Assembly (NCBI RefSeq): GCF_965118895.1
Contig: NZ_CBCPJJ010000001.1
Span: 248,001 to 312,000 of the forward strand
Direction of reading: 5' to 3'
DNA length: 64,000 nucleotides
Source of the DNA: Rahnella inusitata_A
GTDB taxonomy: Bacteria > Pseudomonadota > Gammaproteobacteria > Enterobacterales > Enterobacteriaceae
The notes beneath the pieces are model-generated. The model did no database searches and was not told where the DNA came from. It worked only from the letters and a program-made list of their open reading frames with translations. A program made the translations under genes and the position numbers. Within the stretch, counting starts at the first letter, position 1; the number at the start of each line of letters is the position of its first letter. Shown here piece after piece: positions 8,849 to 17,838 of the stretch.

Positions 8849-10363
8849 ATGTCCGGGATCGATTTTAAAGCGAAATTCAATTTTCAGCGTCCTTTCAGTT
8901 CGCCCATTGAGGCGCGTGATGAGTACGATGTGGTGCGACAGTTTGAAAGCGATCGCGGCCGTATCATCAACTCCGCCGCCATCCGCCGCCTGCAACAAAA
9001 AACGCAGGTTTTCCCGCTGGAAAAAAACGCCGCCGTCCGCAGCCGACTGACACACTCTCTGGAAGTACAGCAGGTAGGGCGTCATATCGCCAAAGAGGTG
9101 CTGCATCGCCTGCGCCGTCAGGGCAAGCTCGATACCTACGGCCTGACCGATGTCACCGATCCCTTTGAAAGCGTGGTGGAAATGGCCTGCCTGATGCATG
9201 ACATCGGCAATCCTCCCTTCGGACATTTTGGGGAGTCGGCGATCAACAACTGGTTTGGAAAACGTATGGATACCGCCAGCTGTGGGCGGGAATATAAGGT
9301 GACGGATGTCTGTACCATCGCCTGTCTGCGGCTGGAGAAAAGCGCCGAACCGCTCAACGAGCTGCGCAGTAAAATCCGTTATGATCTGTCAAATTTTGAA
9401 GGCAATGCACAGGCGATCCGTCTGGTGTTTACGCTGCTTAAACTCAATCTGACTTACAGCCAGACCGCCTGTATTCTGAAATACACGCGTCCTGCGTATT
9501 CCCTCGAAAAATTGCCCTCGCATGATTACCTGATGAAAAAGCCCGGTTTTTATCTGGCCGAGGAGCCGTTTATTCAGCGTTTGCGCAGTGAACTCGGGCT
9601 GGGCGAGTTCAACCGTTTCCCGCTCACCTACATTATGGAAGCGGCGGACGACATTTCTTACTGTATCGCCGATTTAGAAGACGCCGTGGAAAAGAGCATT
9701 TTCAGCGTTGATCAGCTGTACAGCTATCTCTGGCGCGAATGGGGCGAGATCGAAAAAGGCGATTTCTTCGATAAAGTCGTTCGTACCGCCTATGAAAAGA
9801 TGGATAAAGCCAAAACCTTCCGCAATCCGGTGGATTATTTCTTTATGGAATTACGGGTGCAAACGGTCAAGCAACTGGTACCGCACGCAGCGCGCAGATT
9901 CATTGATAATGTGCAGGAAATTTATGACGGCACCTTTAATCATGCTTTGCTGGAAGATGACAGCCAGGCTAACCGTCTGTTAGAGATATATAAGCGCGTG
10001 GCCTTCAAACAGGTATTCAATCATCCCGAAGTCGAAGAGCTGGAATTGCAGGGCTACCGGGTGATCAGCGGTTTGCTGGATATTTACAGCCCGCTGCTTG
10101 ATATGTCTTTGAAAGATTTTACCCAGCTTGATCAGGAAGATACGCATCGTGCCTATCCGATTGAAACCCGACTTTTACATAAGATTTCAGCGAAACATCG
10201 TTTAGCCTACACCAATGCGGTAGTGGGTCTGGAAGGTATACCTGAGAAAGCTTTTGCGGTGCAGGAGTTTTATTATCGGGCGAGAATGTTGCAAGATTAT
10301 ATCAGCGGTATGACTGATTTATACGCTTATGATGAATATCGACGCTTAATGGCGGCTGAATAG
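8849..10363 (+). CDS. dgt: Deoxyguanosinetriphosphate triphosphohydrolase
   Basis: Dgt hydrolyses dGTP to deoxyguanosine and triphosphate and so helps set dNTP pools. The 504-residue protein is an HD-domain enzyme: the metal ligands are seen in RLTHSLEVQQVG, CLMHDIGNPPFGHFGE and the later EAADDISYCIADLEDA. The C-terminal SGMTDLYAYDEYRRLM is family-typical. The frame is open upstream to 8786, but the ATG at 8849 has AAGGTGGGA in front and matches the known N-terminus (MSGIDFKAKF), so the 21 extra residues are left out. It is followed by degP, as in E. coli. Confidence 0.96.
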   Translation: MSGIDFKAKFNFQRPFSSPIEARDEYDVVRQFESDRGRIINSAAIRRLQQKTQVFPLEKNAAVRSRLTHSLEVQQVGRHIAKEVLHRLRRQGKLDTYGLTDVTDPFESVVEMACLMHDIGNPPFGHFGESAINNWFGKRMDTASCGREYKVTDVCTIACLRLEKSAEPLNELRSKIRYDLSNFEGNAQAIRLVFTLLKLNLTYSQTACILKYTRPAYSLEKLPSHDYLMKKPGFYLAEEPFIQRLRSELGLGEFNRFPLTYIMEAADDISYCIADLEDAVEKSIFSVDQLYSYLWREWGEIEKGDFFDKVVRTAYEKMDKAKTFRNPVDYFFMELRVQTVKQLVPHAARRFIDNVQEIYDGTFNHALLEDDSQANRLLEIYKRVAFKQVFNHPEVEELELQGYRVISGLLDIYSPLLDMSLKDFTQLDQEDTHRAYPIETRLLHKISAKHRLAYTNAVVGLEGIPEKAFAVQEFYYRARMLQDYISGMTDLYAYDEYRRLMAAE

Positions 10364-10477
10364 TTATCGTTTTCATGACAAATTTAGATGTCTTTTATTT
10401 TCTTTACGAATCTGTTTGAAAAAGCGTCTTTTGTAAATATTCACAATAATTTTTTACTATTAACCGATCGACCCTGA

Positions 10478-10506
10478 TGAACTTCACGCTATTAATTACA
10501 TCTCAG
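10478..10506 (+). promoter_or_regulatory. Probable sigma-E promoter of degP
   Basis: TGAACTT at 10478-10484 (-35) and TCTCA from 10501 (-10) are separated by 16 bases, which fits the sigma-E consensus (GGAACTT, then 16 bases, then TCTGA-like). It lies about 65 bases before the degP start, and degP is a classical sigma-E envelope-stress gene. Confidence 0.7.
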
Positions 10507-10570
10507 TATCACAACTACCAAGCAATGCGACTATTTTGGTTGCTACAATAATTTTAAGAGATCCTGAAAA

Positions 10571-12013
10571 ATGAAAAAAACGACATTATTCCTGAGCGCT
10601 TTAGCGTTGAGTATCGGTATGGCCATGGCGCCGGTGTCTTCTGCGCTGGCTGCTGAATCAGCCTCTTCCAGCACTGCACAGCTTCCAAGTCTGGCGCCAA
10701 TGCTGGAAAAAGTTATGCCATCCGTGGTGAGTGTGAACGTTGAAGGCAGCGCCCCGGCTAAAACGCCGCGCATGGGCCAGCAGTTCCAGCAGTTCTTTGG
10801 CCAGAATTCCCCGCTGTGCCAGGACGGTTCGCCGTTCCAGGGCTCACCGGTGTGTCAGGGCGGCGGTCAGGATGGCCAGCAGCAAGCACCTGAGCAGAAA
10901 GAAGATTTCCGCGCACTGGGCTCCGGCGTCATCATTGATGCTGCGAAAGGCTATGTGGTTACTAACAACCACGTGGTGGATAACGCCACCAAAATCAGCG
11001 TGCAGCTCAACGATGGCCGTAAATTTGACGCCAAAGTGATCGGTAAAGATCCGCGTTCTGATATCGCGGTTATCCAGTTGCAGGACGCGAAAAATCTGAC
11101 GGCGATTAAGATGGCCGATTCCGGTCAATTGCGCGTCGGTGACTACACGGTCGCTATCGGTAACCCGTACGGTCTGGGTGAAACGGTGACCTCAGGTATC
11201 GTGTCTGCGCTGGGTCGTTCCGGCCTGAACATCGAAAACTACGAGAACTTCATCCAGACGGATGCGGCGATCAACCGCGGTAACTCAGGCGGCGCGCTGG
11301 TTAACCTGAACGGTGAACTGATCGGCCTGAACACTGCGATTCTGGCACCGGACGGCGGCAACATTGGTATCGGTTTTGCGATCCCAAGCAACATGGTGCA
11401 GAACCTGTCTAAACAGATGATCGAATACGGTCAGGTCAAACGTGGCGAACTCGGCATCATGGGTACCGAGCTGAACTCTGAGCTGGCGAAAGCAATGAAA
11501 GTTGACGCACAGCGCGGCGCATTCATCAGCCAGGTCATGCCGAAATCTGCCGCAGAGAAAGCGGGCATCAAGGCCGGTGACGTGATCCTGAGCATGAACG
11601 GTAAACCGATCAGCAGCTTTGCGTCGTTCCGTGCGGATATTGGCACTATGCCAATTGGCACTAAAGTAACCCTCGGCCTGCTGCGCGATGGCAAACCGAT
11701 GAACGTGGATGTAACAATCGAGCAGAGTACTCAGAGTGGAAAAGTCGAGTCCGGCAATATTTACACCGGTATCGAAGGCGCTGAACTGAGCAACAATGCC
11801 GCTGCCGATAAGAAAGGCGTGAAAGTCGATGAAGTGAAACCGGGCTCCACCGCAGCGCGTATCGGCCTGAAAAAAGGCGATGTGATCCTTGGCGTGAACC
11901 AGCAGAAAGTCGCCAACCTGGGCGAACTGCGTAAAATCCTCGACACCAAACCATCGGTGCTGGCGCTGGATATTCTGCGTGGTGACACTTCGATCTATCT
12001 GCTGGCACAGTAA
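10571..12013 (+). CDS. degP: Periplasmic serine endoprotease and chaperone DegP
   Basis: DegP degrades or refolds misfolded envelope proteins. The 480-residue precursor has a signal peptide ending ALA near residue 27, a trypsin-like domain with catalytic His134 (TNNHVVDN), Asp164 (DPRSDIAVIQ) and Ser239 (NRGNSGGAL), and two PDZ domains with carboxylate-binding loops in GELGIMG and TGIEGAELS. The long LA loop with two cysteines (SPLCQDG, SPVCQGG) and a Gln-rich stretch is present. It is a stand-alone unit between a sigma-E-like promoter and a hairpin terminator. Confidence 0.97.
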   Translation: MKKTTLFLSALALSIGMAMAPVSSALAAESASSSTAQLPSLAPMLEKVMPSVVSVNVEGSAPAKTPRMGQQFQQFFGQNSPLCQDGSPFQGSPVCQGGGQDGQQQAPEQKEDFRALGSGVIIDAAKGYVVTNNHVVDNATKISVQLNDGRKFDAKVIGKDPRSDIAVIQLQDAKNLTAIKMADSGQLRVGDYTVAIGNPYGLGETVTSGIVSALGRSGLNIENYENFIQTDAAINRGNSGGALVNLNGELIGLNTAILAPDGGNIGIGFAIPSNMVQNLSKQMIEYGQVKRGELGIMGTELNSELAKAMKVDAQRGAFISQVMPKSAAEKAGIKAGDVILSMNGKPISSFASFRADIGTMPIGTKVTLGLLRDGKPMNVDVTIEQSTQSGKVESGNIYTGIEGAELSNNAAADKKGVKVDEVKPGSTAARIGLKKGDVILGVNQQKVANLGELRKILDTKPSVLALDILRGDTSIYLLAQ

Positions 12014-12030
12014 TTCGTCAGCATTTCCCT

Positions 12031-12059
12031 AAGGCACGCTCCGGCGTGCCTTTTCTTTT
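12031..12059 (+). terminator. Intrinsic terminator of degP
   Basis: The stem AAGGCACGC / GCGTGCCTT with a TCCG loop is followed by TTCTTTT, 17 bases after the degP stop. Confidence 0.9.
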
Positions 12060-12228
12060 GCCTGTAATTCACGCCTCCCTTTGCACGCGTCTGTGCATTT
12101 GCTTAAAACTGTGACTTTCCCCGCAACTTCAAAGGGTTCTCCTGCTCTTTGGGCATTTGCATAATGTCTGGCTGCCGGCGACTGAGTATGCTGGTCTGAC
12201 TAAGAAAAACAGCCAAGGCAGGGAACCC

Positions 12229-13389
12229 ATGTCGGCGTACCATCTCGATGCAAAGCTGGCGCAGCAAATCGTTGCCCGCACCATGCAAATTATTGATAGT
12301 AATGTAAATGTCATGGATGGCCGTGGGAAAATCATCGGCAGCGGCGACGATCAGCGCCTTGGCGAATTACACGAAGGCGCATTACTGGCAATTTCACAGG
12401 AACGCATCGTCGACATCGACGAAGGCGTCGCACGGCATTTGCACGGGGTGCGTCCGGGTATCAACTTACCGTTGCGCATTGACGGCCAGATCGTCGGCGT
12501 AATCGGCCTGACCGGAAATCCGTTACAGCTGCGCCAGTACGGCGAGCTGGTGTGCATGACTGCTGAAATGATGCTTGAACAGGCGCGGCTGCTGCATATG
12601 CTGGCGCAGGACAGTCGTCTGCGTGAAGAGCTGGTACTCAATCTGATACGCGTGGATGAACTTTCTCCGGCGCTAAAAGAGTGGGCGCAGCGGCTGGGTA
12701 TTGATTTGAATCGTCCACGTGTGGCGGCAGTGGTGGAAGTGGACAGCGGCCAGTTGGGCGTGGATTCCGCAATGGCCGAGCTGCAACAGTTGCAAACGCT
12801 GCTCACTACACCGGAGCGTGACAACCTGATCGCCATTGTTTCCCTCACCGAAATGGTGGTGCTGAAACCGGCGCTGAACAGCTACGATCGTTGGGATCCG
12901 GACGGCCACCGTCAGCGCATCGATCACCTGCTTTCGCGCATGACCGAAACCGGGCGCCTGCGCGTGCGTATTTCTCTCGGCAACTTCTTCACCGGGCCCG
13001 GCAGTATCGCCCGCTCTTACCGAACCGCGCGCACCACCATGACCGTCGGTAAACAGCGGATGCCCGATCAGCGCTGTTATTTCTACCAGGATCTGATCCT
13101 TCCCGTGCTGCTTGACAGCCTGCGCGGTGGCTGGCAGGCAGACGAACTGGTGCGGCCGCTGGCGCGTTTAAAAGCCACCGACAGCAACGGATTACTGCGA
13201 CGCACCTTAGCCTCGTGGTTTCATAATAACGTCCAGCCGACAGCGACCTCGAAAGCCTTATATATTCATCGCAATACGCTGGAATATCGGCTTAACAGAA
13301 TTTCTGAATTAACCGGATTAGATCTGGGTAATTTCGACGACCGTCTGCTGCTGTATGTGGCGCTGCAATTAGATAATGATCATGGTTAA
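12229..13389 (+). CDS. cdaR: Sugar-diacid utilisation regulator CdaR
   Basis: CdaR activates genes for D-glucarate, D-galactarate and D-glycerate use (gudPXD, gar genes) when those acids are present. The 386-residue protein has the N-terminal diacid-recognition domain (IDSNVNVMDGRGKIIGSGD, GVRPGINLPLR, TAEMMLEQ), a central regulatory part, and the C-terminal PucR-type helix-turn-helix (IHRNTLEYRLNRISELTGLDL). I chose the ATG at 12229 because AAGGCAGGGA precedes it; the upstream in-frame extension is not conserved. Its target operon gudPXD begins 4.4 kb downstream, separated from it by a type VI effector cassette. Confidence 0.95.
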   Translation: MSAYHLDAKLAQQIVARTMQIIDSNVNVMDGRGKIIGSGDDQRLGELHEGALLAISQERIVDIDEGVARHLHGVRPGINLPLRIDGQIVGVIGLTGNPLQLRQYGELVCMTAEMMLEQARLLHMLAQDSRLREELVLNLIRVDELSPALKEWAQRLGIDLNRPRVAAVVEVDSGQLGVDSAMAELQQLQTLLTTPERDNLIAIVSLTEMVVLKPALNSYDRWDPDGHRQRIDHLLSRMTETGRLRVRISLGNFFTGPGSIARSYRTARTTMTVGKQRMPDQRCYFYQDLILPVLLDSLRGGWQADELVRPLARLKATDSNGLLRRTLASWFHNNVQPTATSKALYIHRNTLEYRLNRISELTGLDLGNFDDRLLLYVALQLDNDHG

Positions 13390-13392
13390 ACC

Positions 13393-14073
13393 TCACCATG
13401 ATCCATAAGGGTAGGTTTTTCCTTTGATGAAATCTTTAATGTCCTGATCGTATCCATAGGAGAAATCACTTTTGGTAATCCCTCTGCAAACAGTTAACTC
13501 TTCCCCTGAAACTGTTTTCAGGTCTGTAACCGGTACAGGATAATTAGGGTGATTACCGACATCTTGCAACCAGACCCTGACTTTTCCCTCAGGTGCCAGA
13601 CCAAATAGCATTGTTTTGTACCAGACAGTATTTCCTGAACGAGCCTTATAACTGGCGGGAGTTTTCATTTTCTGCCAGACCTCCGGCGGGAAAAAGAGAC
13701 TGGTTTCGTAAGTCTTCATATCAATAATCGAGTCCCAGCAGAAAATCATATACTGCGGGGGATGACTGACTTTATTGAAATACACCGAACCACTTCGACT
13801 TTTATCGCTCCAGGTTCCGACAATATTGGGATCACTGTGTGTACCATCCAAGGTATTAAAGCTGTTCAGGTATCCTGCGGTATCGACAATACGTACATGG
13901 GTTACCGTGGCTGGCAATGCTTCAGGTGTAAGGAAAGCAAACTCCCATTTCCCGTATGGAAGCGTCCAGTCCCCCTCAACAGCCGGGGCTGAGCGGCCAT
14001 GTTGCGGAGGTGTTTTATGACAAGCGGTAAGACTTAATAATAAAATCAGCGCGGCAGTTCGTATTAATGCCAT
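13393..14073 (-). CDS. DUF2931-like lipoprotein, probable Tle1 immunity protein (copy A, mosaic)
   Basis: This 226-residue protein has a lipoprotein signal with lipobox (LLLSLTAC), so the mature form should be lipid-anchored in the periplasm, where antibacterial lipases act. Conserved blocks are YMIFCWDSIIDMKTYETSLF, LFGLAPEGKVRVWL, SGEELTVCRGIT and the end IKGKTYPYGSW. It is the third immunity copy after the effector gene. The N-terminal half (to about TACGG, residue 105) is almost identical to copy B, whereas the C-terminal half (PPEVWQKMKTPASYKARSG and onward) is almost identical to copy C, so the gene looks like a recombinant. I set the start at 14073 because the preceding codons MDEKT look like a remnant of the effector gene end. 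The DUF2931 assignment is from memory; the immunity role is inferred from position. Confidence 0.75.
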   Translation of the reverse strand: MALIRTAALILLLSLTACHKTPPQHGRSAPAVEGDWTLPYGKWEFAFLTPEALPATVTHVRIVDTAGYLNSFNTLDGTHSDPNIVGTWSDKSRSGSVYFNKVSHPPQYMIFCWDSIIDMKTYETSLFFPPEVWQKMKTPASYKARSGNTVWYKTMLFGLAPEGKVRVWLQDVGNHPNYPVPVTDLKTVSGEELTVCRGITKSDFSYGYDQDIKDFIKGKTYPYGSW

Positions 14074-14109
14074 AGTTTTTTCGTCCATTTTTTTATTCCG
14101 GCTTGCAAA

Positions 14110-14787
14110 TCACCATGACCCGTATGGATAGGTTTTTCCTTTGATGAAATCAGGTGTTTCACCGTAATACACATAGCCATCAGGGTGTTTCGTAATCCCT
14201 CTGCAAACAGTTAGCTCTTCCCCTGACACGGTTTTAAGATCTGTTACTGGCACAGGGTAATTGGAACCACCTGCGCTGTTCTGTAACCAGACTCTGACTT
14301 TGCCTTCGGGGGCTAGACCAAACAACATCGTGTCATACCATGCCGTATTGCCGAACATATCCTTGCCAGTCGGGACACGCATTTTCTGCCAGACCTCTTG
14401 CGGGAAAAAGAGGCTAGTTTCGTAAGTTTTCATGTCAATAATCGAATCCCAGCAGAAAATCATATATTGCGGAGGGTGACTGACTTTATTGAAATACACC
14501 GAACCGCTTCGGCTTTTATTGCTCCAGGTTCCGACAATATTGGGATCGCTGTGTGTACCATCCAAGGTATTAAAGCTGTTCAGATATCCGGCAGTATCGA
14601 CAATACGTACATGGGTTACCGTAGCTGGCAATGCTTCAGGTGTAAGGAAAGCAAATCCCCATTTCCCGTATGGAAGCGTCCAATCCCCCTCAACAGCCGG
14701 GGCTGAGCGGCCATGTTGCGGAGGTGTCTTATGACAAGCGGTAAGACTTAATAATAAAATCAGTGCGGCAGTGCGTATTAAGGCCAT
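14110..14787 (-). CDS. DUF2931-like lipoprotein, probable Tle1 immunity protein (copy B)
   Basis: This is the second of three tandem paralogues, 225 residues long, with the same lipobox signal peptide (MALIRTAALILLLSLTAC). It matches copy A closely over the first half. Its C-terminal half has its own sequence (RVPTGKDMFGNTAWYDTML, NSAGGSNYPVP). The tail KGKTYPYGSW is common to all three. As with copy A, an in-frame ATG five codons upstream (14802) exists, but I prefer the inner ATG because it starts a clean signal peptide. It probably protects against the adjacent phospholipase or against relatives with different surface variants; that role is inferred. Confidence 0.75.
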   Translation of the reverse strand: MALIRTAALILLLSLTACHKTPPQHGRSAPAVEGDWTLPYGKWGFAFLTPEALPATVTHVRIVDTAGYLNSFNTLDGTHSDPNIVGTWSNKSRSGSVYFNKVSHPPQYMIFCWDSIIDMKTYETSLFFPQEVWQKMRVPTGKDMFGNTAWYDTMLFGLAPEGKVRVWLQNSAGGSNYPVPVTDLKTVSGEELTVCRGITKHPDGYVYYGETPDFIKGKTYPYGSW

Positions 14788-14825
14788 AGTTTTTTCGTCC
14801 ATGTTCTATTATTCCTGCTTGCAAA

Positions 14826-15509
14826 TCACCATGATCCGTATGGATAGGTTTTTCCTTTGATGAACTCTTGTGTCGTTTTCGTATATCCGTAGCCTTTAGT
14901 GTGTCGTGTAATCCCTCTGCAAACAGTTAACTCTTCCCCTGAAACTGTTTTCAGGTCTGTAACCGGTACAGGATAGTTGGGGTGATTACCGACATCCTGC
15001 AGCCAGACTCTGACTTTCCCTTCAGGTGCCAGACCAAATAGCATTGTTTTGTACCAGACAGTATTTCCTGAGCGAGCCTTATAACTGGCGGGAGTTTTCA
15101 TTTTCTGCCAGACTTCCGGCGGGAAAAAGAGACTGGTTTCGTAAGTCTTCATGTCAATAATGGAGTCCCAGCAGAAAATCATATACTGCGAGGTAAGTCT
15201 GACTTTATTAAAATGAGCTAGTTGTGAACTTCTAAATAAATTACTCCAATGGCCTTGGCTTTCAGGGTCATATTCGGTGATATCTACGCTGTTGTATGTG
15301 AGGATATTTCCAGCAGAATCCACTACCCGTACGTAATTCACCAAGGTTGGAAGCGCATTGGGATTGAAAAATTCAAAATTCCAATCGCCAAAAGGCATAG
15401 TCCATTTAATATCTACTTCTGGCGAAGAAGTAATATTTGGTTGCTCTTTTGCCTGACAAGCGATGAGGCTAAATAATAAAGTCAGCCCGAGAGTTCGTTT
15501 TACTACCAT
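14826..15509 (-). CDS. DUF2931-like lipoprotein, probable Tle1 immunity protein (copy C)
   Basis: This copy lies closest to the effector and is 227 residues long. Its lipoprotein signal MVVKRTLGLTLLFSLIAC differs from copies A and B, as does the N-terminal half, which is the most diverged of the three. The C-terminal half is nearly identical to copy A. The start codon lies inside the last codons of the effector gene (ATGGTAG: start ATG at 15509-15507, effector stop TAG at 15505-15503), and its ribosome-binding site TGGAAAAAAG is within the effector coding sequence. Such tight coupling is typical of effector-immunity pairs, so this is probably the ancestral cognate. Confidence 0.78.
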   Translation of the reverse strand: MVVKRTLGLTLLFSLIACQAKEQPNITSSPEVDIKWTMPFGDWNFEFFNPNALPTLVNYVRVVDSAGNILTYNSVDITEYDPESQGHWSNLFRSSQLAHFNKVRLTSQYMIFCWDSIIDMKTYETSLFFPPEVWQKMKTPASYKARSGNTVWYKTMLFGLAPEGKVRVWLQDVGNHPNYPVPVTDLKTVSGEELTVCRGITRHTKGYGYTKTTQEFIKGKTYPYGSW

Positions 15510-17431
15510 AGCTTTTTTCCATCCATGTTGTATTCAGAACGTCGCCAGTTTTCATCCGGGCGTCCGGTGAAAAAGATTTCTGCGGCAGATGTTCCTCCCT
15601 GAATGCCCCCGCTGGCATCTGTGACTACTGCGTCCCAGTTCGACGAACAATGAATATAGTCTTTGGCTATCTGGTCAATTTCATCGATGGTGAAACCTTG
15701 GGTTGTTGGCCCGGAACGGGTTGCTTTACCAAAGGCGATGGCCTGAGTGCAAAATGAGGTAAGTTCGATTGGAATCGCTAAGTTGTCATCATCATCCTGA
15801 ATATCATTAAATAATACTCCTGCTTCCAGCGCCGCATCCAACATCACACGCAATACGACCTTCGACCAGTCATTTTTCACGACTCTGTCACGCATCACCA
15901 GTGCTGCAAAACTGCGTTTCTGGAAGTTACCGTAACGATCTTGTGGCATCCGGTCGTCGTACCATGTTTCGACTGAAAATTTATTCGTTCGCATCAAGGA
16001 TGCAATCGTCGGTGCCAGATTCAGCACTCCCTGTTCATGTACTGTTTGTTGGTATACCCGTGTTTGCTCGCCGGGCCTTGTGAAGGGAACAGTTTCAACC
16101 AGCGGGCGACTGATAAAAAGATTCTCACGCTCCAGTGGAAGATAGCCGCCACCGATGTCGGAGTGCACACCAGGCAGTGCCAGTTCGGGCCATGCAGGTT
16201 TAACGCTGTTAAGTGCGAAGTTAAAGCGGCATTCATTCTGCGCAGTGATATGGAAAACTTTTTCTGCCACGCCGGGGCGCAAGACAATATTAACGTCTCC
16301 GGTATCCGCCGTATGCGGGTTAAGGCCGTTTGAGGGGGTTCCGATGGCGGCGACAGTATCAAAAATACCTAAAAATCGCGTTTTACCCTCCGGTGCACCG
16401 TGGTATTCCATATCGCCAAATCCCTGACGTATGGCCTCTATTACTGCGCTATCCTTCGAGAATATCCGGTTGGCAAAGTGCCGTGCCGCCGCTGCCCCAC
16501 GGCTAAAACCAAAAACGTCAAAATAGAGATTTTTAATGACAACTTTTCCAGAAAAATCATCTTTTATATTCCCAATGATTTTAACAAGTTTGACTAATGC
16601 ATTATCGGTTTTAGCGATAACTCCTGTGTCAGAAATGCCCAATCCCAGACCTACAGGACTATCCGGTTTACCAGCCTCAGTGCCAATACCTTCGATATAA
16701 ATAGCCCGCTGGATTTTTTGACTTTCAGCGGGAAAGTTAATTTTATACAACGTATGCAGCCAATGCACATTGGTGTAATACCCGGTATAGCTGCCTGCGC
16801 CAAAGCCCGATACCCCCATCTTGTTGTGGCCGCACTGAGTCAGAATCGTTTTGGCATCTTTGTCGCTTAGGTTGAAATGCTCGCTGCTACAGGCTTTGAG
16901 CATATTCTCGGTATTGATTGCGTTGTTCCCGGTGCCGTCGAAAAATACCCCAAGGGTCAGTGTAATTTCACGTTTAGGTTCATCGGGTTCTTCGTCAGAT
17001 TGGGGCGAAATACTCTTATCAGTAACGAGAGGTGTGCCGGTTGATGATTGTTTATGTCGCCTCGTTGACTGAGCGTGTTGTTCAGGCTCTCCATCCTCAT
17101 TTGGATGCCCCAAAGGCTGACCCGTTATATCCATAGTGTCTGGGTTGATAACGGCTTTCTTTTCATAACCATTTTCAATCGTGTGAATAAAGGTCGACTG
17201 GCAAGGGCAGGAGCTGACGCTGTGCAGCGTACCGGCCAGCAACAAACCCTCGTTACGACGTTTGGGTAAACCTCCAACAATTTCAAACTTGCCGGGGAAT
17301 CTTCCGCAGCTTACTTTATCCCCGGCCCTTGCGCCGGCTATGCCGTGAAAACGCAATGTTGCGCTGCCGCTGAGTATCTCGCCACCACAGGTGGTCTTAT
17401 CACCAATTCGAAGAAAATATCCCTTTGCCAT
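15503..17431 (-). CDS. PAAR-domain type VI secretion phospholipase effector, Tle1 family
   Basis: This 642-residue protein joins a PAAR tip domain to a DUF2235 (Tle1) lipase. Residues 1-82 read as PAAR (MAKGYFLRIGDKTTCGGEIL, ARAGDKVSCGRF, HSVSSCPCQSTFI) and would cap the VgrG spike. A low-complexity charged linker follows (about 100-155). The lipase begins ITLTLGVFFDGTGNN and has the Tle1 nucleophile motif GFSRGAAAARHF (Ser near 310), FLGIFDTVAAIG (Asp near 358) and LPGVHSDIGGGY (His near 424), a plausible Ser-Asp-His triad. The protein would hydrolyse membrane phospholipids in a rival's periplasm. No vgrG or T6SS structural gene is in the window, so this is an orphan cargo cassette. AAAGGATAT lies ahead of the ATG. 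Confidence 0.88.
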   Translation of the reverse strand: MAKGYFLRIGDKTTCGGEILSGSATLRFHGIAGARAGDKVSCGRFPGKFEIVGGLPKRRNEGLLLAGTLHSVSSCPCQSTFIHTIENGYEKKAVINPDTMDITGQPLGHPNEDGEPEQHAQSTRRHKQSSTGTPLVTDKSISPQSDEEPDEPKREITLTLGVFFDGTGNNAINTENMLKACSSEHFNLSDKDAKTILTQCGHNKMGVSGFGAGSYTGYYTNVHWLHTLYKINFPAESQKIQRAIYIEGIGTEAGKPDSPVGLGLGISDTGVIAKTDNALVKLVKIIGNIKDDFSGKVVIKNLYFDVFGFSRGAAAARHFANRIFSKDSAVIEAIRQGFGDMEYHGAPEGKTRFLGIFDTVAAIGTPSNGLNPHTADTGDVNIVLRPGVAEKVFHITAQNECRFNFALNSVKPAWPELALPGVHSDIGGGYLPLERENLFISRPLVETVPFTRPGEQTRVYQQTVHEQGVLNLAPTIASLMRTNKFSVETWYDDRMPQDRYGNFQKRSFAALVMRDRVVKNDWSKVVLRVMLDAALEAGVLFNDIQDDDDNLAIPIELTSFCTQAIAFGKATRSGPTTQGFTIDEIDQIAKDYIHCSSNWDAVVTDASGGIQGGTSAAEIFFTGRPDENWRRSEYNMDGKKLW

Positions 17432-17838
17432 TTACCGATATCCTTTCACTTTATTTTGAAAAATAAAATTTCGGATACCACTCTACGCCGGGTGATTTGA
17501 TAAAAATAATATGAAGTTTGAGGCATTTTGAGGTGAGTTATTTACCCTCTGAATGTTTTTTATTTTCAGAAATGACTTAAAATTTTTCTTTTGTTTTTAC
17601 CCGCGTGACGCCCATCACAGCAGTTCCACTTTTCGTGAACTGACTCGCATGACGCTGGGCATTCGCCTCAAGATAAATGCAAAGCTGCCCTGATGCTTGG
17701 CGCTTTGCCTAATGAGTTGCTCAAGAGTTGTTCTTATACTGGCTTCATTCCCTCCTCTGCGAACCCTACAGTTCTCTACGCGGACGGAATGACTTGCACC
17801 TTCGGGTTCAGGCATTGTCATTAATTCCGGAGAACACC
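17432..17838. other. Intergenic region between the T6SS cassette and gudP
   Basis: This divergent regulatory region drives the effector cassette leftward and gudPXD rightward. It is AT-rich near 17440-17600 and contains one CRP-like site (listed separately). A CdaR operator is expected here from the family, but I cannot point to it. Open frames within it have no protein-like character. Confidence 0.5.
17604..17619 (+). promoter_or_regulatory. Possible CRP-binding site upstream of gudP
   Basis: CGTGACGCCCATCACA matches the CRP consensus TGTGA-N6-TCACA at 9 of 10 positions. It is about 220 bases upstream of the gudP start. Catabolite control of sugar-acid operons is expected, but the distance is large for a direct class I or II site, so the promoter would have to lie well upstream of the gene. 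Confidence 0.45.
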
